The notes under the pieces are model-generated. The model did not search any database. It was not told the DNA's origin and saw nothing but the letters and a program-made list of their open reading frames with translations. 64,000 bases of DNA from Ancylobacter novellus (GTDB lineage Bacteria > Pseudomonadota > Alphaproteobacteria > Rhizobiales > Methylopilaceae). This document shows, in pieces, positions 26,043-34,929 of the stretch. A program made the translations under genes and the position numbers. The stretch is taken from NCBI GenBank assembly GCA_003241695.1, contig QFPN01000001.1:372001-436000 (forward strand), written 5' to 3'. The stretch's first letter is position 1. Each line of letters opens with the position of its first letter.

Positions 26043-27157
26043 GTCGTCGCCTCCCCGGCGTGCGGAAACAGCGCGAGGATGCGCTCTCGCACCAGACGGT
26101 CCTCGTCGCGCGGCGCGGGCGCCGTGGCGTCGAGCCTGCCGTCGAAGACCTTGCCCCATCCGTGGCTCTCGATGACGGCGTGAAGCGCGGAAAGATCCCG
26201 GCGCGGCGCGACCCAGCCCTCGCGCATCGCTTTGGCGCAGAGGCCGGCGAGAGGGCCGGAACCGAGCGCCGCGCGCGCCACGCGGTCGCGGATCCTCTGC
26301 TTCCAGCCTGCCCTGTGCTCGGCGAGCGGCAGGATAGTGAGCGGTTTTCCCGAAGCGACCGCCTCGGCCAGCATCGACTCGCTCTCGCCCGTCACGGCGA
26401 GCAGATCGGCCTGCGCGAACACCGCCAGGATCGCGTCGGGTGGGCCGTCCGGCCGCCATTCGCGGACGAGGGCGCCCGGCGCGCCACGGCGCATGGCGGC
26501 GACGGCGTCGGCGGGGGTGCGACGGCTCGTGACGAAGGCGAGAGAGGCCCCGGCGTCCCGCGCGGCGGCGGCGAGATCGCGCGCCATGGCTTCGGCGAAG
26601 GCCGCGTCAAACAGATGCGCGCCCGTCGGGCCGCCGACCAGAACGGCGCAGCGCGGCCGCGCAAGGCCCTCGAACGGATCAGGCGCGCGCCCCGCCGCCG
26701 CAAGCGCCGCCGCGTCGACCTTGGTCGGCGGGAGCGCCAGCTCCAGCACGCGCGGACCATGAACCTGCGTGAAGTAGGCGCAGCGGATCGCGAGATCGAC
26801 GTCCTCGCTCGGCGTGCGCCGGCCGACGAGCACGACCCGCGCCCGCCCTCGGCTAGCCCTACCCACGAAGCGCGCGACCGGCGCGACGCGGCGGCCCGCG
26901 CCGATCACGAGATCGGGCCACGGCGGCGCGAGCGCCACGCGGGAGGCCTCGTCGAGCGTCTCGAGCGTCGCGCCGAGACGCGGCGTCGCGCGCTTCGAGC
27001 GGTCGTTGAACACGAGGCGCTTTTCATCATAGGGCCAGCCGAGAGCGCGCGCGGTCCCGATCGCCTGGCTGCGGTTGCCGGGCCGGTCGTCGGTCAGGAG
27101 CCAGACCAAGCGTCCGGCTGAGCCTTTCGGATCGTCCATGCCTTGCGGGTCGTCCAT
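26039..27157 (-). CDS. ELM1/GtrOC1 family putative nucleoside-diphosphate-sugar epimerase-like protein
   Basis: A 372-residue protein of the mitochondrial-fission ELM1-like family (formerly DUF1022). Seen: VWLLTDDRPGNRSQAIGTARALGWP at the N-terminus, PDLVIGAGRR, and VTGESESMLAEAVASGKPL near the C-terminus, a GT-B-like donor-site pattern. Two ATGs 18 bases apart begin near-identical repeats (MDDPQG/MDDPKG); I use the first. Bacterial members lie in polysaccharide and lipid A-related clusters, and their reaction is not established. It is first in a leftward set with the two glycosyltransferase-like genes and divergent from the ABC exporter. Confidence 0.75.
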   Translation of the reverse strand: MDDPQGMDDPKGSAGRLVWLLTDDRPGNRSQAIGTARALGWPYDEKRLVFNDRSKRATPRLGATLETLDEASRVALAPPWPDLVIGAGRRVAPVARFVGRASRGRARVVLVGRRTPSEDVDLAIRCAYFTQVHGPRVLELALPPTKVDAAALAAAGRAPDPFEGLARPRCAVLVGGPTGAHLFDAAFAEAMARDLAAAARDAGASLAFVTSRRTPADAVAAMRRGAPGALVREWRPDGPPDAILAVFAQADLLAVTGESESMLAEAVASGKPLTILPLAEHRAGWKQRIRDRVARAALGSGPLAGLCAKAMREGWVAPRRDLSALHAVIESHGWGKVFDGRLDATAPAPRDEDRLVRERILALFPHAGEATT

Positions 27158-27310
27158 CAAAGTCGCCCGGATTTCCGGCGGTTCATGAGCCCTCCCATGC
27201 GCCTCCGTCAACGCCGCCGCGCGGCGCGCGGCTTGAGACGGCGTTCGAATGCCCATAGAAAGCGCCCCGACACGGAGGCGCGCGCCGCGCGCGCCGCAAA
27301 GACGAGCCTC

Positions 27311-29101
27311 ATGGCGCCCACGCCCCAAACGACCGCCGATCCGACGCCGCGCCGGCGCCCGACGCTGCTGCGGATCGCGACCGTCATTCCGCTGCGCCGC
27401 ACGCTCGCGACGATGCTCCTGCTCGCGCTCGCGGGCGCGGCGGAAGGCCTCGGCATCGCGAGCCTGCTGCCGCTCGCCGCGTTCATGAGTCCGGGAGGCG
27501 GCCAGCCGACCAAGGGGATAAGCGCCAAGATCGCCGAGGCGATCGAGAGCATCGGGCTCGAACCTTCGATCGGCCTGTTCGTCATCATCCTGATCGCCGG
27601 CATGACGCTGAAGGCCGGGCTGACGATCATCGCGATGAGCCGCGTCGGCCGCGCCGGCGCCGACGTCCAGACCAAGATGCGGCTCGACCTGATCGACGCG
27701 CTGCTCGCGGCGCGCTGGTCCTATTACGTGCGCCAGCCGGTCGGACGCTTCTCGGCCTCGCTGTCGATCGAGGCGATGCAGGCGGGCGAGGCCTACAACG
27801 CGCTCGCCAAGTTCCTGGCGGAGCTGATCCAGGTCCTCACCTACTCGCTGATCGTCTTCCTGTTCTCCTGGCAGCTCGGCCTGCTGTCGCTCGGCGTCGG
27901 CCTGTTCATGGTGCTGACGCTGAATCGTTTCGTGACCTCCGCGAAGCGGCAGGCGCGCAAGCAGAAGAAGCGCATCAGCTCGATGGTCGGCGGCCTCACC
28001 GACCTGCTCGTCGGCATCAAGCCGATGAAGGCGATGGGCCGTCACGCCCGCTTCCAGACGCTTTTCGAGCGCGACGCCGAGCAGATCCGGCGCGCGCAGC
28101 GCAAGCAGTCCTTCGCCCGCGAAACCAACAAGGCGCTGCAGGAGCCGATCCTCGCGATCGTGCTGGCGGGCGGCCTGTGGCTGTCGATCGGAGTGATGCA
28201 GCAGCCGCCCGGACAGGTGATCGTGATGGCGCTGCTGCTCGCTCGCACCGTCTCCACCATCGGCAAGGCGCAGCAGGCGTTCCAGAACGTCCGCCTGACC
28301 CAGGCCGGCTTCAACGCCATCAGCAACACGATCGAGATGGCGCGCGCGATGCGCGAGCAGTCGCACGGCGGCGAGACCCCGACCTTCGAGCGGGGCCTCG
28401 AGTTCCGCGACGTGAACTTCGGTTTCGGCGACGCGCCGGTGATCCGCGGCGCGAGCTTCGTCGCGCCGAAAGGCAAGGTCACCACGATCACGGGCTCCTC
28501 GGGCGCCGGCAAGACGACGACCGTCGACCTGCTGCTCGGCCTGCACGAACCGACCGGCGGCGCGATCCTGATCGACGGCAGGCCGCTCGCCGATCTCGAC
28601 CTTGCGGCCTGGCGGCGGATGACCGGCTACGTGCCGCAGGAGCTGATGCTGTTCCACGACACGCTGCGCGCCAACGTGACGCTCGGCCAGCCGGATTTCG
28701 ACGAGGCCGACGTCATGCGCGCGCTCGAGCAGGCGGGATCGGCGGAGTTCGTCGCCGGACTGCCCGAGGGGATCGACACCGTCGTGGGCGAGCGCGGCAC
28801 GCGGCTGTCCGGAGGCCAGCGCCAGCGCATCTCGATCGCCCGCGCTCTGATCCACCGGCCCCAGATCCTCATCCTCGACGAAGCCACCACCGCGCTCGAT
28901 CCCGAGACCGAGCGCGCGATCGTCGAGAACGTCATCGAGCTCACGCGCACCACCGGCCTCACGGTGATCGCGATTTCGCACCAGCCAGCCTGGGCGGAGG
29001 CCTCCGACAACGTGGTGCATCTCGCCGAGGGCAAGATCACCCGGATCGAGCGGCGCGAGGAGCGCCAGGCGGAGCCAGTGGCGTTGGGACCGGCGGCGTG
29101 A
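27311..29101 (+). CDS. ABC exporter, membrane and ATPase domains fused
   Basis: A 596-residue half-transporter. The N-terminal six-helix region (about 20-310) is followed by an ATPase domain with Walker A TGSSGAGKT, Q-loop GYVPQELMLFHD, signature LSGGQRQRISIARAL and Walker B ILILDEATTALD. The start at 27311 was chosen because the first conserved segment (LLRIATVIPLRRTLATMLLLALAG) follows; an upstream extension to 27143 is Arg-rich and unconserved. GTGA overlap with the acyl-AMP ligase gene shows tight coupling. In this context it may flip a lipid or sphingolipid intermediate. Confidence 0.85.
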   Translation: MAPTPQTTADPTPRRRPTLLRIATVIPLRRTLATMLLLALAGAAEGLGIASLLPLAAFMSPGGGQPTKGISAKIAEAIESIGLEPSIGLFVIILIAGMTLKAGLTIIAMSRVGRAGADVQTKMRLDLIDALLAARWSYYVRQPVGRFSASLSIEAMQAGEAYNALAKFLAELIQVLTYSLIVFLFSWQLGLLSLGVGLFMVLTLNRFVTSAKRQARKQKKRISSMVGGLTDLLVGIKPMKAMGRHARFQTLFERDAEQIRRAQRKQSFARETNKALQEPILAIVLAGGLWLSIGVMQQPPGQVIVMALLLARTVSTIGKAQQAFQNVRLTQAGFNAISNTIEMARAMREQSHGGETPTFERGLEFRDVNFGFGDAPVIRGASFVAPKGKVTTITGSSGAGKTTTVDLLLGLHEPTGGAILIDGRPLADLDLAAWRRMTGYVPQELMLFHDTLRANVTLGQPDFDEADVMRALEQAGSAEFVAGLPEGIDTVVGERGTRLSGGQRQRISIARALIHRPQILILDEATTALDPETERAIVENVIELTRTTGLTVIAISHQPAWAEASDNVVHLAEGKITRIERREERQAEPVALGPAA

Positions 29102-30753
29102 CGACCATCCTTCATGCGCTCGAAGCCGCGGCGCGCGGCGAGGAAGGCTTCAACTTCCATTCGGGCAAGGGCGTCCTGACGGAGGCGGTTCCCTACGCCG
29201 CCCTCGCCCGCGACGCCCGCGCGCTCGCCACGAAGCTTCGCGGCGCAGGGATCGCGTCGGGCGACAGGGTGGCGTTGATCGCCGACACCGAGGGCGACTT
29301 CGTCCGGCTGTTCTTCGCCTGCGCCTATGCCGGCGCGGTCCCGGCGCCGATGCCGCTGCCGATGGCCTTCGGAGGACGCGAGACCTATCTCGCGCATATC
29401 CGGACCATGATCCAGGTGGCGGACGCCTCCGCGGCCTTCGCGCCGGCGGCGATGAAGGACTGGCTGGCCGAAGCGGCGCAGGGGCTGCCGCTCCGCCTCG
29501 TCGGCGTCGCGGCCGACCTCGCGGCGGTGGAGGCGGCGGACGAGCCGCTGCCGGTCCCCGACCCGGACGCCCTCGCATACATCCAGTTCTCGTCCGGCTC
29601 GACGCGTTTTCCGAAGGGCGTGTCGGTCACCCACCGCTCGCTGATGGCGAATGCGACCGGCATCAGCCGCGACGGACTGAAGACGCGGGAGGGCGACCGC
29701 TGCGTCTCGTGGCTGCCGTTCTACCACGACATGGGACTGGTCGGGTTCATGCTGTCGCCGATCGTGGCGGGGCTTTCGGTCGACTATCTCGCGACCCGCG
29801 ACTTCGCCCGCCGCCCGCTGCTGTGGCTCGACATGATCGCGCGGGCCAAGGCCACGATCTCCTATTCGCCGAGCTTCGGCTTCGAGCTCGCGGCCCAGCG
29901 CGCCCAGACGGTCGACCTCGGCGGCCTGGACCTGTCTTCCTGGCGCTGCGCCGGCATCGGCGGCGACATGATCCGCCCGCATGTGCTGCGCCGCTTCGCG
30001 GACCGCTTCCGCGGCCATGGTTTCGACCTCGACCGCTACGTCGCGAGCTACGGCATGGCGGAGGCGACGCTCGCGCTCTCCTTCGCGCCGCTCGGCGAGG
30101 GCCTGAAGACCGAGATCGTCGACCTCGACCAGCTGGAGCGCGACGGCGTCGCGGCCGCGCCGACGCCGGAAACGACCCGCGAGCGGGAGTTCGTGCTGTG
30201 CGGCCCCGCTCTCCCCGGCCATGAGATCGAATGCCGCTCCCCCTCCGGCGAGGTCGTTCCCGAACGTCGCGTCGGCCGGATCTTCGCCAAGGGGCCGAGC
30301 CTGCTGCGCGACTATTTCCGCGAACCGGAAGCGACCGCGGAGACGCTTTCGGCCGACGGCTGGCTCGACACCGGCGACCTCGGCTACCTGACTAGGGGCG
30401 AGATCGTCATCACCGGCCGCGCCAAGGACCTCATCCTCGTCAACGGCCGCAACGTCTGGCCGCAGGACCTCGAATGGACCGTCGAGGCCGACGTTCCCGG
30501 CCTGCGCTCGGGCGACGTCGCGGTGTTTTCGGTCGACCGGGCGGAGGGCGAGGAGGTGGTCGCGCTCGTCCAGTGCCGGACGCAGGACGCCGACGCCCGC
30601 GCGGCGCTCGCCGACGAGGTCTCGAAGGTGCTGCGGCTCAAGTTCGGCACGCCCGTGACGGTGCGCCTCGTCGGAGCGCACGCGCTGCCCGTGACCTCGT
30701 CGGGCAAACTGAGCCGCGCCAAGGCGAAGACGATGTTTCTGGCGATGGAGTGA
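29098..30753 (+). CDS. fatty acyl-AMP ligase (FAAL-type)
   Basis: A 551-residue adenylate-forming enzyme starting GTG, overlapping the ABC gene stop. Motifs: IQFSSGSTRFPKGVSVTH for the P-loop, YHDMGLVGFML (the HDMGLxG block characteristic of FAALs) near residue 210, YGMAEATL for A5, and WLDTGDLGYL with GRAKDLILVNGRN. FAAL enzymes transfer fatty acids onto acyl carrier proteins. The nearest carrier gene is 611 bases downstream, next to serine palmitoyltransferase. In Caulobacter an acyl-CoA synthetase-like gene of the sphingolipid locus is needed for ceramide formation, so I infer that this protein loads the ACP. Confidence 0.85.
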   Translation: MTTILHALEAAARGEEGFNFHSGKGVLTEAVPYAALARDARALATKLRGAGIASGDRVALIADTEGDFVRLFFACAYAGAVPAPMPLPMAFGGRETYLAHIRTMIQVADASAAFAPAAMKDWLAEAAQGLPLRLVGVAADLAAVEAADEPLPVPDPDALAYIQFSSGSTRFPKGVSVTHRSLMANATGISRDGLKTREGDRCVSWLPFYHDMGLVGFMLSPIVAGLSVDYLATRDFARRPLLWLDMIARAKATISYSPSFGFELAAQRAQTVDLGGLDLSSWRCAGIGGDMIRPHVLRRFADRFRGHGFDLDRYVASYGMAEATLALSFAPLGEGLKTEIVDLDQLERDGVAAAPTPETTREREFVLCGPALPGHEIECRSPSGEVVPERRVGRIFAKGPSLLRDYFREPEATAETLSADGWLDTGDLGYLTRGEIVITGRAKDLILVNGRNVWPQDLEWTVEADVPGLRSGDVAVFSVDRAEGEEVVALVQCRTQDADARAALADEVSKVLRLKFGTPVTVRLVGAHALPVTSSGKLSRAKAKTMFLAME

Positions 30754-31364
30754 AGCGGACGGCGGCGCGTTACAAAACGGCGGCGCCTTCCCCGGTTCTC
30801 CTCCGCGCGACGCTTCACGCTTCGTTACGATCCGAAGCCGCGCGGGGCTCGCGCAAAACCCGCCACCCCGTCGAATCCGAGCGCCTCCGCCGCTTGCCGA
30901 ATGAACACATTCGGCGCCGGATTATTTCAATCCTGCAGCATTTCCCCGCCCTTCAACCGATCTGAAAGGTCTGCGGCGCTCTCCTTGTCGGGACCGCCAC
31001 GTGCAGGCCATTGACCGAACGGTTCGGTCAATGGCGGTTAAGTCGCTTCAAATGCTGGCGAAATCGTGGAGGCCGAAGAGGAGGCCCCGCATTTCGAAGG
31101 CGCGGCGCGGGATTTCACGCGGCGGAAGGGAGCCGCATGAAGCGAAACTGGCATTTCGGCAACACATGAGAGCGCCGTTCGCCGGCGCCCTTTCAGGCCG
31201 GGGCCGACTCGTGGCTTGTTCGAGAAAAGCAGCGGTTACGATCGTGTAACAAGCTGCATTGATTAGTGTTTTCGAAGCCGTCGCGTGAACTTTACAGCCC
31301 TCGGGGCTCTGCATAGGTTCCGGCTTCGACCAAAGGCGCCATGGCGTCGCGCCAAGGCACGAAG
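30754..31364. other. intergenic region upstream of acp-spt
   Basis: About 610 bases without a supported gene. It contains a perfect 13-bp inverted repeat (31008-31034, listed separately) and a less GC-rich part near 31225-31300 (TTGTTCGAG, GTTACGATCGTGTAAC, TTGATTAG) that probably includes the acp-spt promoter. A short frame at 31001-31249 is basic, lacks similarity and I do not call it. Confidence 0.45.
31008..31034. promoter_or_regulatory. 13-bp perfect inverted repeat, TetR-type operator candidate
   Basis: Arms CCATTGACCGAAC and its complement flank a single G. The core GACCGAAC-G-GTTCGGTC closely resembles operators of TetR-family repressors. It sits about 330 bases before the ACP start. 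No TetR gene lies in the window. Confidence 0.6.
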
Positions 31365-31616
31365 ATGAGTGAAGACCAGGCAGCGTTGATCGCCGAGATT
31401 TCCGAAACGCTCGAGAGCGTCCTGAACAGAAAAGTCGAGTTACGGCCGGAAATGAACATCGTTAATGACCTTGGCCTCGACTCGATCGCCGTGATGAATT
31501 TCACCATGGCTCTGGAAGACCGGTTCGACATCTCGATCCCGCTGCATGACATGGCCAGCGTCGTGACCGTTCAGGACCTCCTGAAGACGATCGCGGCGCT
31601 GCGGAGTGAAGCGTAA
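31365..31616 (+). CDS. acyl carrier protein of the sphingolipid locus
   Basis: An 83-residue ACP with the phosphopantetheine serine at Ser40 in DLGLDSIAVMNF and an acidic helical profile. The start MSEDQ follows AAGGCACGAAG; an in-frame ATG 24 bases earlier is possible. Its TAA overlaps the ATG of spt (TAATG), so they form one transcript and are probably made in step. In Caulobacter an ACP beside spt is needed for sphingolipid synthesis and supplies the acyl chain, rather than the housekeeping ACP. The same role is inferred here. Confidence 0.85.
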   Translation: MSEDQAALIAEISETLESVLNRKVELRPEMNIVNDLGLDSIAVMNFTMALEDRFDISIPLHDMASVVTVQDLLKTIAALRSEA

Positions 31617-32920
31617 TGTCCATTCTTTCGAAGTTCTCGCCCCTCGCCGATCGTTACGCGCGGATGCGCGAAAGCGGCGCCGATCCGTTCTCGATCAAGT
31701 TCGACGACGTGATTTCGTCTGTGGAGGCCGTGGTGAACGGCCGCCGCACGGTCCTGTTCGGCACGAACAACTATCTCGGCCTGACCTTCGACCCGCATTC
31801 GGTGGAGAAGTCCGTCGAGGCGATCCGCATGCACGGCACCGGCACCACGGGCTCGCGCATCGCGAACGGCTCGTACAAGGGTCATGAGGAGCTGGAGGCC
31901 GCGCTCGCGGACTTCTACGGCGCGCGGCACTGCATGGTGTTCTCGACCGGCTATCAGGCGAACCTCGCCATGATCTCGACGCTGGTCGGCCAGAACGACC
32001 ACCTGTTCCTCGACGCCGACAGCCACGCCTCGATCTACGACGCCTCGCGTCTCGGCCACGCGCCGGTCGTGCGCTTCCGCCACAACAATCCGGACGACCT
32101 CGCCAAGCGCCTCAACCGTCTGAAGGACCAGCCGGGCGACAAGCTGATCGTGGTCGAAGGCATCTATTCGATGCTCGGCGACACCGCTCCGCTGAAGGAG
32201 TTCGTCGACGTCAAGCGCGAGTTCGGGGCCTATCTGCTGGTCGACGAGGCGCATTCGATGGGCGTGCTCGGCGAGAACGGCCGAGGCCTCGCGGAGCGCG
32301 AGGGCGTCGAGGACGACGTCGACTTCGTGGTCGGCACCTTCTCGAAGAGCCTCGCCAGCGTTGGCGGCTATTGCGTCTCCAATCTCGACGGGTTCGAGAT
32401 CCTGCGCATCGCCGCGCGCCCCTACATGTTCACGGCGTCGCTGCCGCCGGCGATCATCGCCTCGACGACCGCCGCCCTCGAGACGCTGCGCGCCGAGCCG
32501 CACCGCCGCGAGAAGCTGCACGCGAACGCGAACCGCTTCTACAACGGGCTGAAGTCCGCCGGCTTCCAGGTCGGCCCGGAGGCGAACCCGATCGTCGCCG
32601 TGATCCTCGACAAAGTCGATGTCGCGGTCGCGTTCTGGAAGCGGCTCGTGGACGAGGGCATGTATCTAAACCTCGCGCTGCCGCCCGCGACGCCGAGCCA
32701 TCAGGCGTTCCTGCGGTCGTCGGTCAGCGCCGCGCATTCGTTCGAGCACATCGACTTCGCGGTCGAGCTGATGACCCGCGTCGGCCGCGAGTTCGGCCTG
32801 CTGCCCGACAACGTCACGCCGTTCCCGGCGCGCGCCGTCAGCGCAGAACGCCTTTCCGCCAGAGCCGCCAAAGCGCCGGCCCTGCGGCCAGCAGCGGATG
32901 TCGGCGCTGGAATGGCGTGA
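31616..32920 (+). CDS. spt: serine palmitoyltransferase (alpha-oxoamine synthase)
   Basis: Condenses serine with an acyl thioester to give 3-ketosphinganine-type long-chain base. The 434 residues match alpha-oxoamine synthases: FGTNNYLGL, HGTGTTGSRIANG, the PLP-contact His in DADSHASIYD, VDEAHSMGVLG and the PLP lysine Lys244 in GTFSKSLASVGGY. The family also includes KBL and BioF; the adjacent ACP, acyl ligase, lipid kinase and CDP-alcohol transferase favour Spt. The 3' end overlaps the convergent Tam41-like gene by 83 bases. The last 40 residues are Ala/Arg-rich and not conserved. Confidence 0.88.
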   Translation: MSILSKFSPLADRYARMRESGADPFSIKFDDVISSVEAVVNGRRTVLFGTNNYLGLTFDPHSVEKSVEAIRMHGTGTTGSRIANGSYKGHEELEAALADFYGARHCMVFSTGYQANLAMISTLVGQNDHLFLDADSHASIYDASRLGHAPVVRFRHNNPDDLAKRLNRLKDQPGDKLIVVEGIYSMLGDTAPLKEFVDVKREFGAYLLVDEAHSMGVLGENGRGLAEREGVEDDVDFVVGTFSKSLASVGGYCVSNLDGFEILRIAARPYMFTASLPPAIIASTTAALETLRAEPHRREKLHANANRFYNGLKSAGFQVGPEANPIVAVILDKVDVAVAFWKRLVDEGMYLNLALPPATPSHQAFLRSSVSAAHSFEHIDFAVELMTRVGREFGLLPDNVTPFPARAVSAERLSARAAKAPALRPAADVGAGMA

Positions 32921-33779
32921 CTTCGACACGGTGGCCGGAGTGCCGCTCGATCTTCCAGGCGATGTAGTCCACGCCGCCTGAGAAGCTAAAGGCGGCCTTC
33001 GCCAGTCTGAGCAGATTGAGGGGCTTGGCGAGACGCTTGCGCGTCCGCCAGGCCCCTTCTGCGTTCTGGCGGGCCTCGTCGGAGATGTCGGGCGCGAGTT
33101 CGCCCATCGCCTCTCGGAACGCGATCCCTTCGGCCGCCCAGCCGAGGCGGAGCGCCCGCCCGTAGCGTTCGGGCGCGGCCTCCACGATCGAGCCCGAGCG
33201 CGACGCGCCCTCGACGCGCAGCTCCGAGGCGTAGGTGCGCGAGAACAGCGCGAGCCAGAAGTCCGTCGCCGAGCCCGTCTTCGGTCCGAGATGCGCCGCC
33301 CACCACGAGGCGCCCCTCACCGCGACCGACACCGCCTCCGCCACGGACTGAGCCGCGAAAGCGTCGCGCGACCAGCCGAGCGCGCAGGGCTGCGCGAAGC
33401 GCGCCCAGATGGTGGTGTCGCGGCTCTCGTGGCGCGCATGGCGACGGAACTGTTCGAGCGTCATCACCGCGAGCTTCGCGCGCAGCGTCATGCCGGCCGC
33501 GGTGGTCTCGGCGTATTCCACGTTGGGCGGCAGCACCTTGTTGCCGAAGCGCAGCGCCGGAGAGGCGTCCCAGGCTTCGAGCCGGTCGAGCAGGATATAG
33601 AAGTCGAGGAGCCCGTCGGTCGCGCTGGTGCGCAGCGCCGAGCCGTAGAAAACCACGCCGACGACCCCCTGCCCTCCCCGCGCCGCAAGCTCCGCCGCGA
33701 AGGCCGCGACGGCGGTCGGAACAGGGCGCACGAGTTCTTCGGCGACGAAGCGGGTCAGGGCGGCTTGCGGCGCGGTCAT
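32838..33779 (-). CDS. Tam41-like nucleotidyltransferase
   Basis: A 313-residue protein with a nucleotidyltransferase core near residues 40-65: GVVFYGSALRTSATDGLLDFYILLD (shown here in parts), the Gly-Ser plus spaced acidic residues of polymerase-beta-type NTases. The layout resembles the mitochondrial CDP-diacylglycerol synthase Tam41 (GSG...DFxxxxxD). In this locus it could make a CDP-activated lipid from a phospho-lipid, such as a ceramide or diacylglycerol phosphate. It ends inside the spt gene on the opposite strand. The start at 33779 is preferred to a GTG 15 bases upstream. Function inferred. Confidence 0.6.
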   Translation of the reverse strand: MTAPQAALTRFVAEELVRPVPTAVAAFAAELAARGGQGVVGVVFYGSALRTSATDGLLDFYILLDRLEAWDASPALRFGNKVLPPNVEYAETTAAGMTLRAKLAVMTLEQFRRHARHESRDTTIWARFAQPCALGWSRDAFAAQSVAEAVSVAVRGASWWAAHLGPKTGSATDFWLALFSRTYASELRVEGASRSGSIVEAAPERYGRALRLGWAAEGIAFREAMGELAPDISDEARQNAEGAWRTRKRLAKPLNLLRLAKAAFSFSGGVDYIAWKIERHSGHRVEVTPFQRRHPLLAAGPALWRLWRKGVLR

Positions 33780-33802
33780 GAAAGGCTCGCCCACACGCCG
33801 CC

Positions 33803-33896
33803 GTCATCCCGGGTCTGTCCCGGGATCCATTGGCGCGACCTTCGTTGTCTTTCGCAGCCGTCGAGGAAATGGATCCCGGGACAAGCCCGGGATGAC
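33803..33896. repeat. REP element, long inverted repeat
   Basis: Arms of 29 bases (33803-33831 and 33868-33896) differ at only two positions. Each arm is itself palindromic around CCCGGG-tct/aca-gtCCCGGG. It lies between the Tam41-like and the lipid-kinase genes. Confidence 0.85.
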
Positions 33897-33963
33897 GGCT
33901 GGAGAAGCGAACGGGCGGTCTGGAGACCGTCTCGAAACATGTGCTCCCTCTCAGCCACGCTCG

Positions 33964-34896
33964 TCACAGCCTGACGAACCTCACCAGCGGCCCCGTCGTC
34001 AGCTCCACACGTCCGTCTGTGCCGGGAGCAAAGGTGTCGCCGTCGAAGATAAACGGCTCGGCAAGCGTCAGCGAGACCCGGTCGGCCCGCAGACTCGCAT
34101 AGCCCGCCTCGTCGGCGAAGCTCGGCTTCCTACTCATGCCGATCGCCGCGAGGCCTCGGGCGAGACGTTTCGGCGGCGCCGCGATCTCGGTCAGGCGGAT
34201 CGCGCCCTCGCCCTCCCCCCAGAACGGCCAGAGGCTGAGGATCAGGCGGTCGAGCGAGGTCGCGAGCAGCACGAAGCTCGCGCCCTCCCGCGGCTCGCCG
34301 CCGTCGACCGCGATGGACAGCGGCACGCCCGCGCGCCAGCTCTCGCGGTCCTTGCCGAAGGCGGCGGCGACCGAACCGACGACGCCGAGCGCGACGCCGA
34401 GCTTCTGCGCGAAACCCTTCGAATGCACCCGCTCGTTCACGAGCCGCGTCGCGCGCTCGTAGGCCCCGAGGCCGAACACGAAGCCGGCGCGCGTCCAGCC
34501 GTCGGTCGTGACCATGATGGGCCGCCTTGCGTGGGTCTCGAGCGGCGCGCCCGACGCGATCCTGCCGGCGAGCCGCGCCAGCGCGCCGGCCCCGCGGCCC
34601 ACATGGCCGGCGTCGAGCGCCGCCACATTGGTCTTGCCGCTCGGCATCAGGGCGATCATCGGCAGGCGGTCGCCATAGGCGGCGGGCAGCGCCGACAGCA
34701 CGTCGCGCAACGTGCCGTCGCCGCCGTCGACGGCAAGCACGTCGACGCCGGCTTTCGCGAACTCCGCCAGCACGCGTGGGTAATCGTCGAGCGTCTCAGG
34801 AATGGCGTGAAGCATGTCGGCCGAGGGCGTCGCCCGGTCGGCCTCCGCCCGGTTCCGCCAGCTTCGCGCGTTCGCGACGACGCCAAGACGACTCAT
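33964..34896 (-). CDS. diacylglycerol kinase-type lipid kinase, possible ceramide kinase
   Basis: A 310-residue protein with the DAGK catalytic signature VDGGDGTLRDVLSAL at residues 57-70 and LMPSGKTN about 25 residues later. Family members phosphorylate diacylglycerol, sphingosine or ceramide. The position among spt, a CDP-alcohol transferase and an NTase suggests phosphorylation of a sphingolipid. Caulobacter has a ceramide kinase in its ceramide-phosphoglycerate pathway, but I cannot prove orthology by eye. It lies 33 bases after the CDP-alcohol transferase gene. Confidence 0.7.
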   Translation of the reverse strand: MSRLGVVANARSWRNRAEADRATPSADMLHAIPETLDDYPRVLAEFAKAGVDVLAVDGGDGTLRDVLSALPAAYGDRLPMIALMPSGKTNVAALDAGHVGRGAGALARLAGRIASGAPLETHARRPIMVTTDGWTRAGFVFGLGAYERATRLVNERVHSKGFAQKLGVALGVVGSVAAAFGKDRESWRAGVPLSIAVDGGEPREGASFVLLATSLDRLILSLWPFWGEGEGAIRLTEIAAPPKRLARGLAAIGMSRKPSFADEAGYASLRADRVSLTLAEPFIFDGDTFAPGTDGRVELTTGPLVRFVRL

Positions 34897-34929
34897 GTGC
34901 GGCGACGGCTCATGTGCGCGGGCGGCTCG

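Noticed and set aside
26039..29020. 993-codon leftward frame spanning the ABC exporter
   Set aside because: Only its last third (ELM1 family) has real protein sequence. The rest is antisense to the ABC exporter, with Asp/Arg/His-rich low-complexity sequence.
31001..31249. 82-codon frame before acp
   Set aside because: Overlaps the palindrome, basic composition, no ribosome site and no family; treated as chance.
31225..31260. Short GTTAC...GTAAC symmetry upstream of acp
   Set aside because: Only five-base arms with imperfect centre; could occur by chance, so not listed as an operator.
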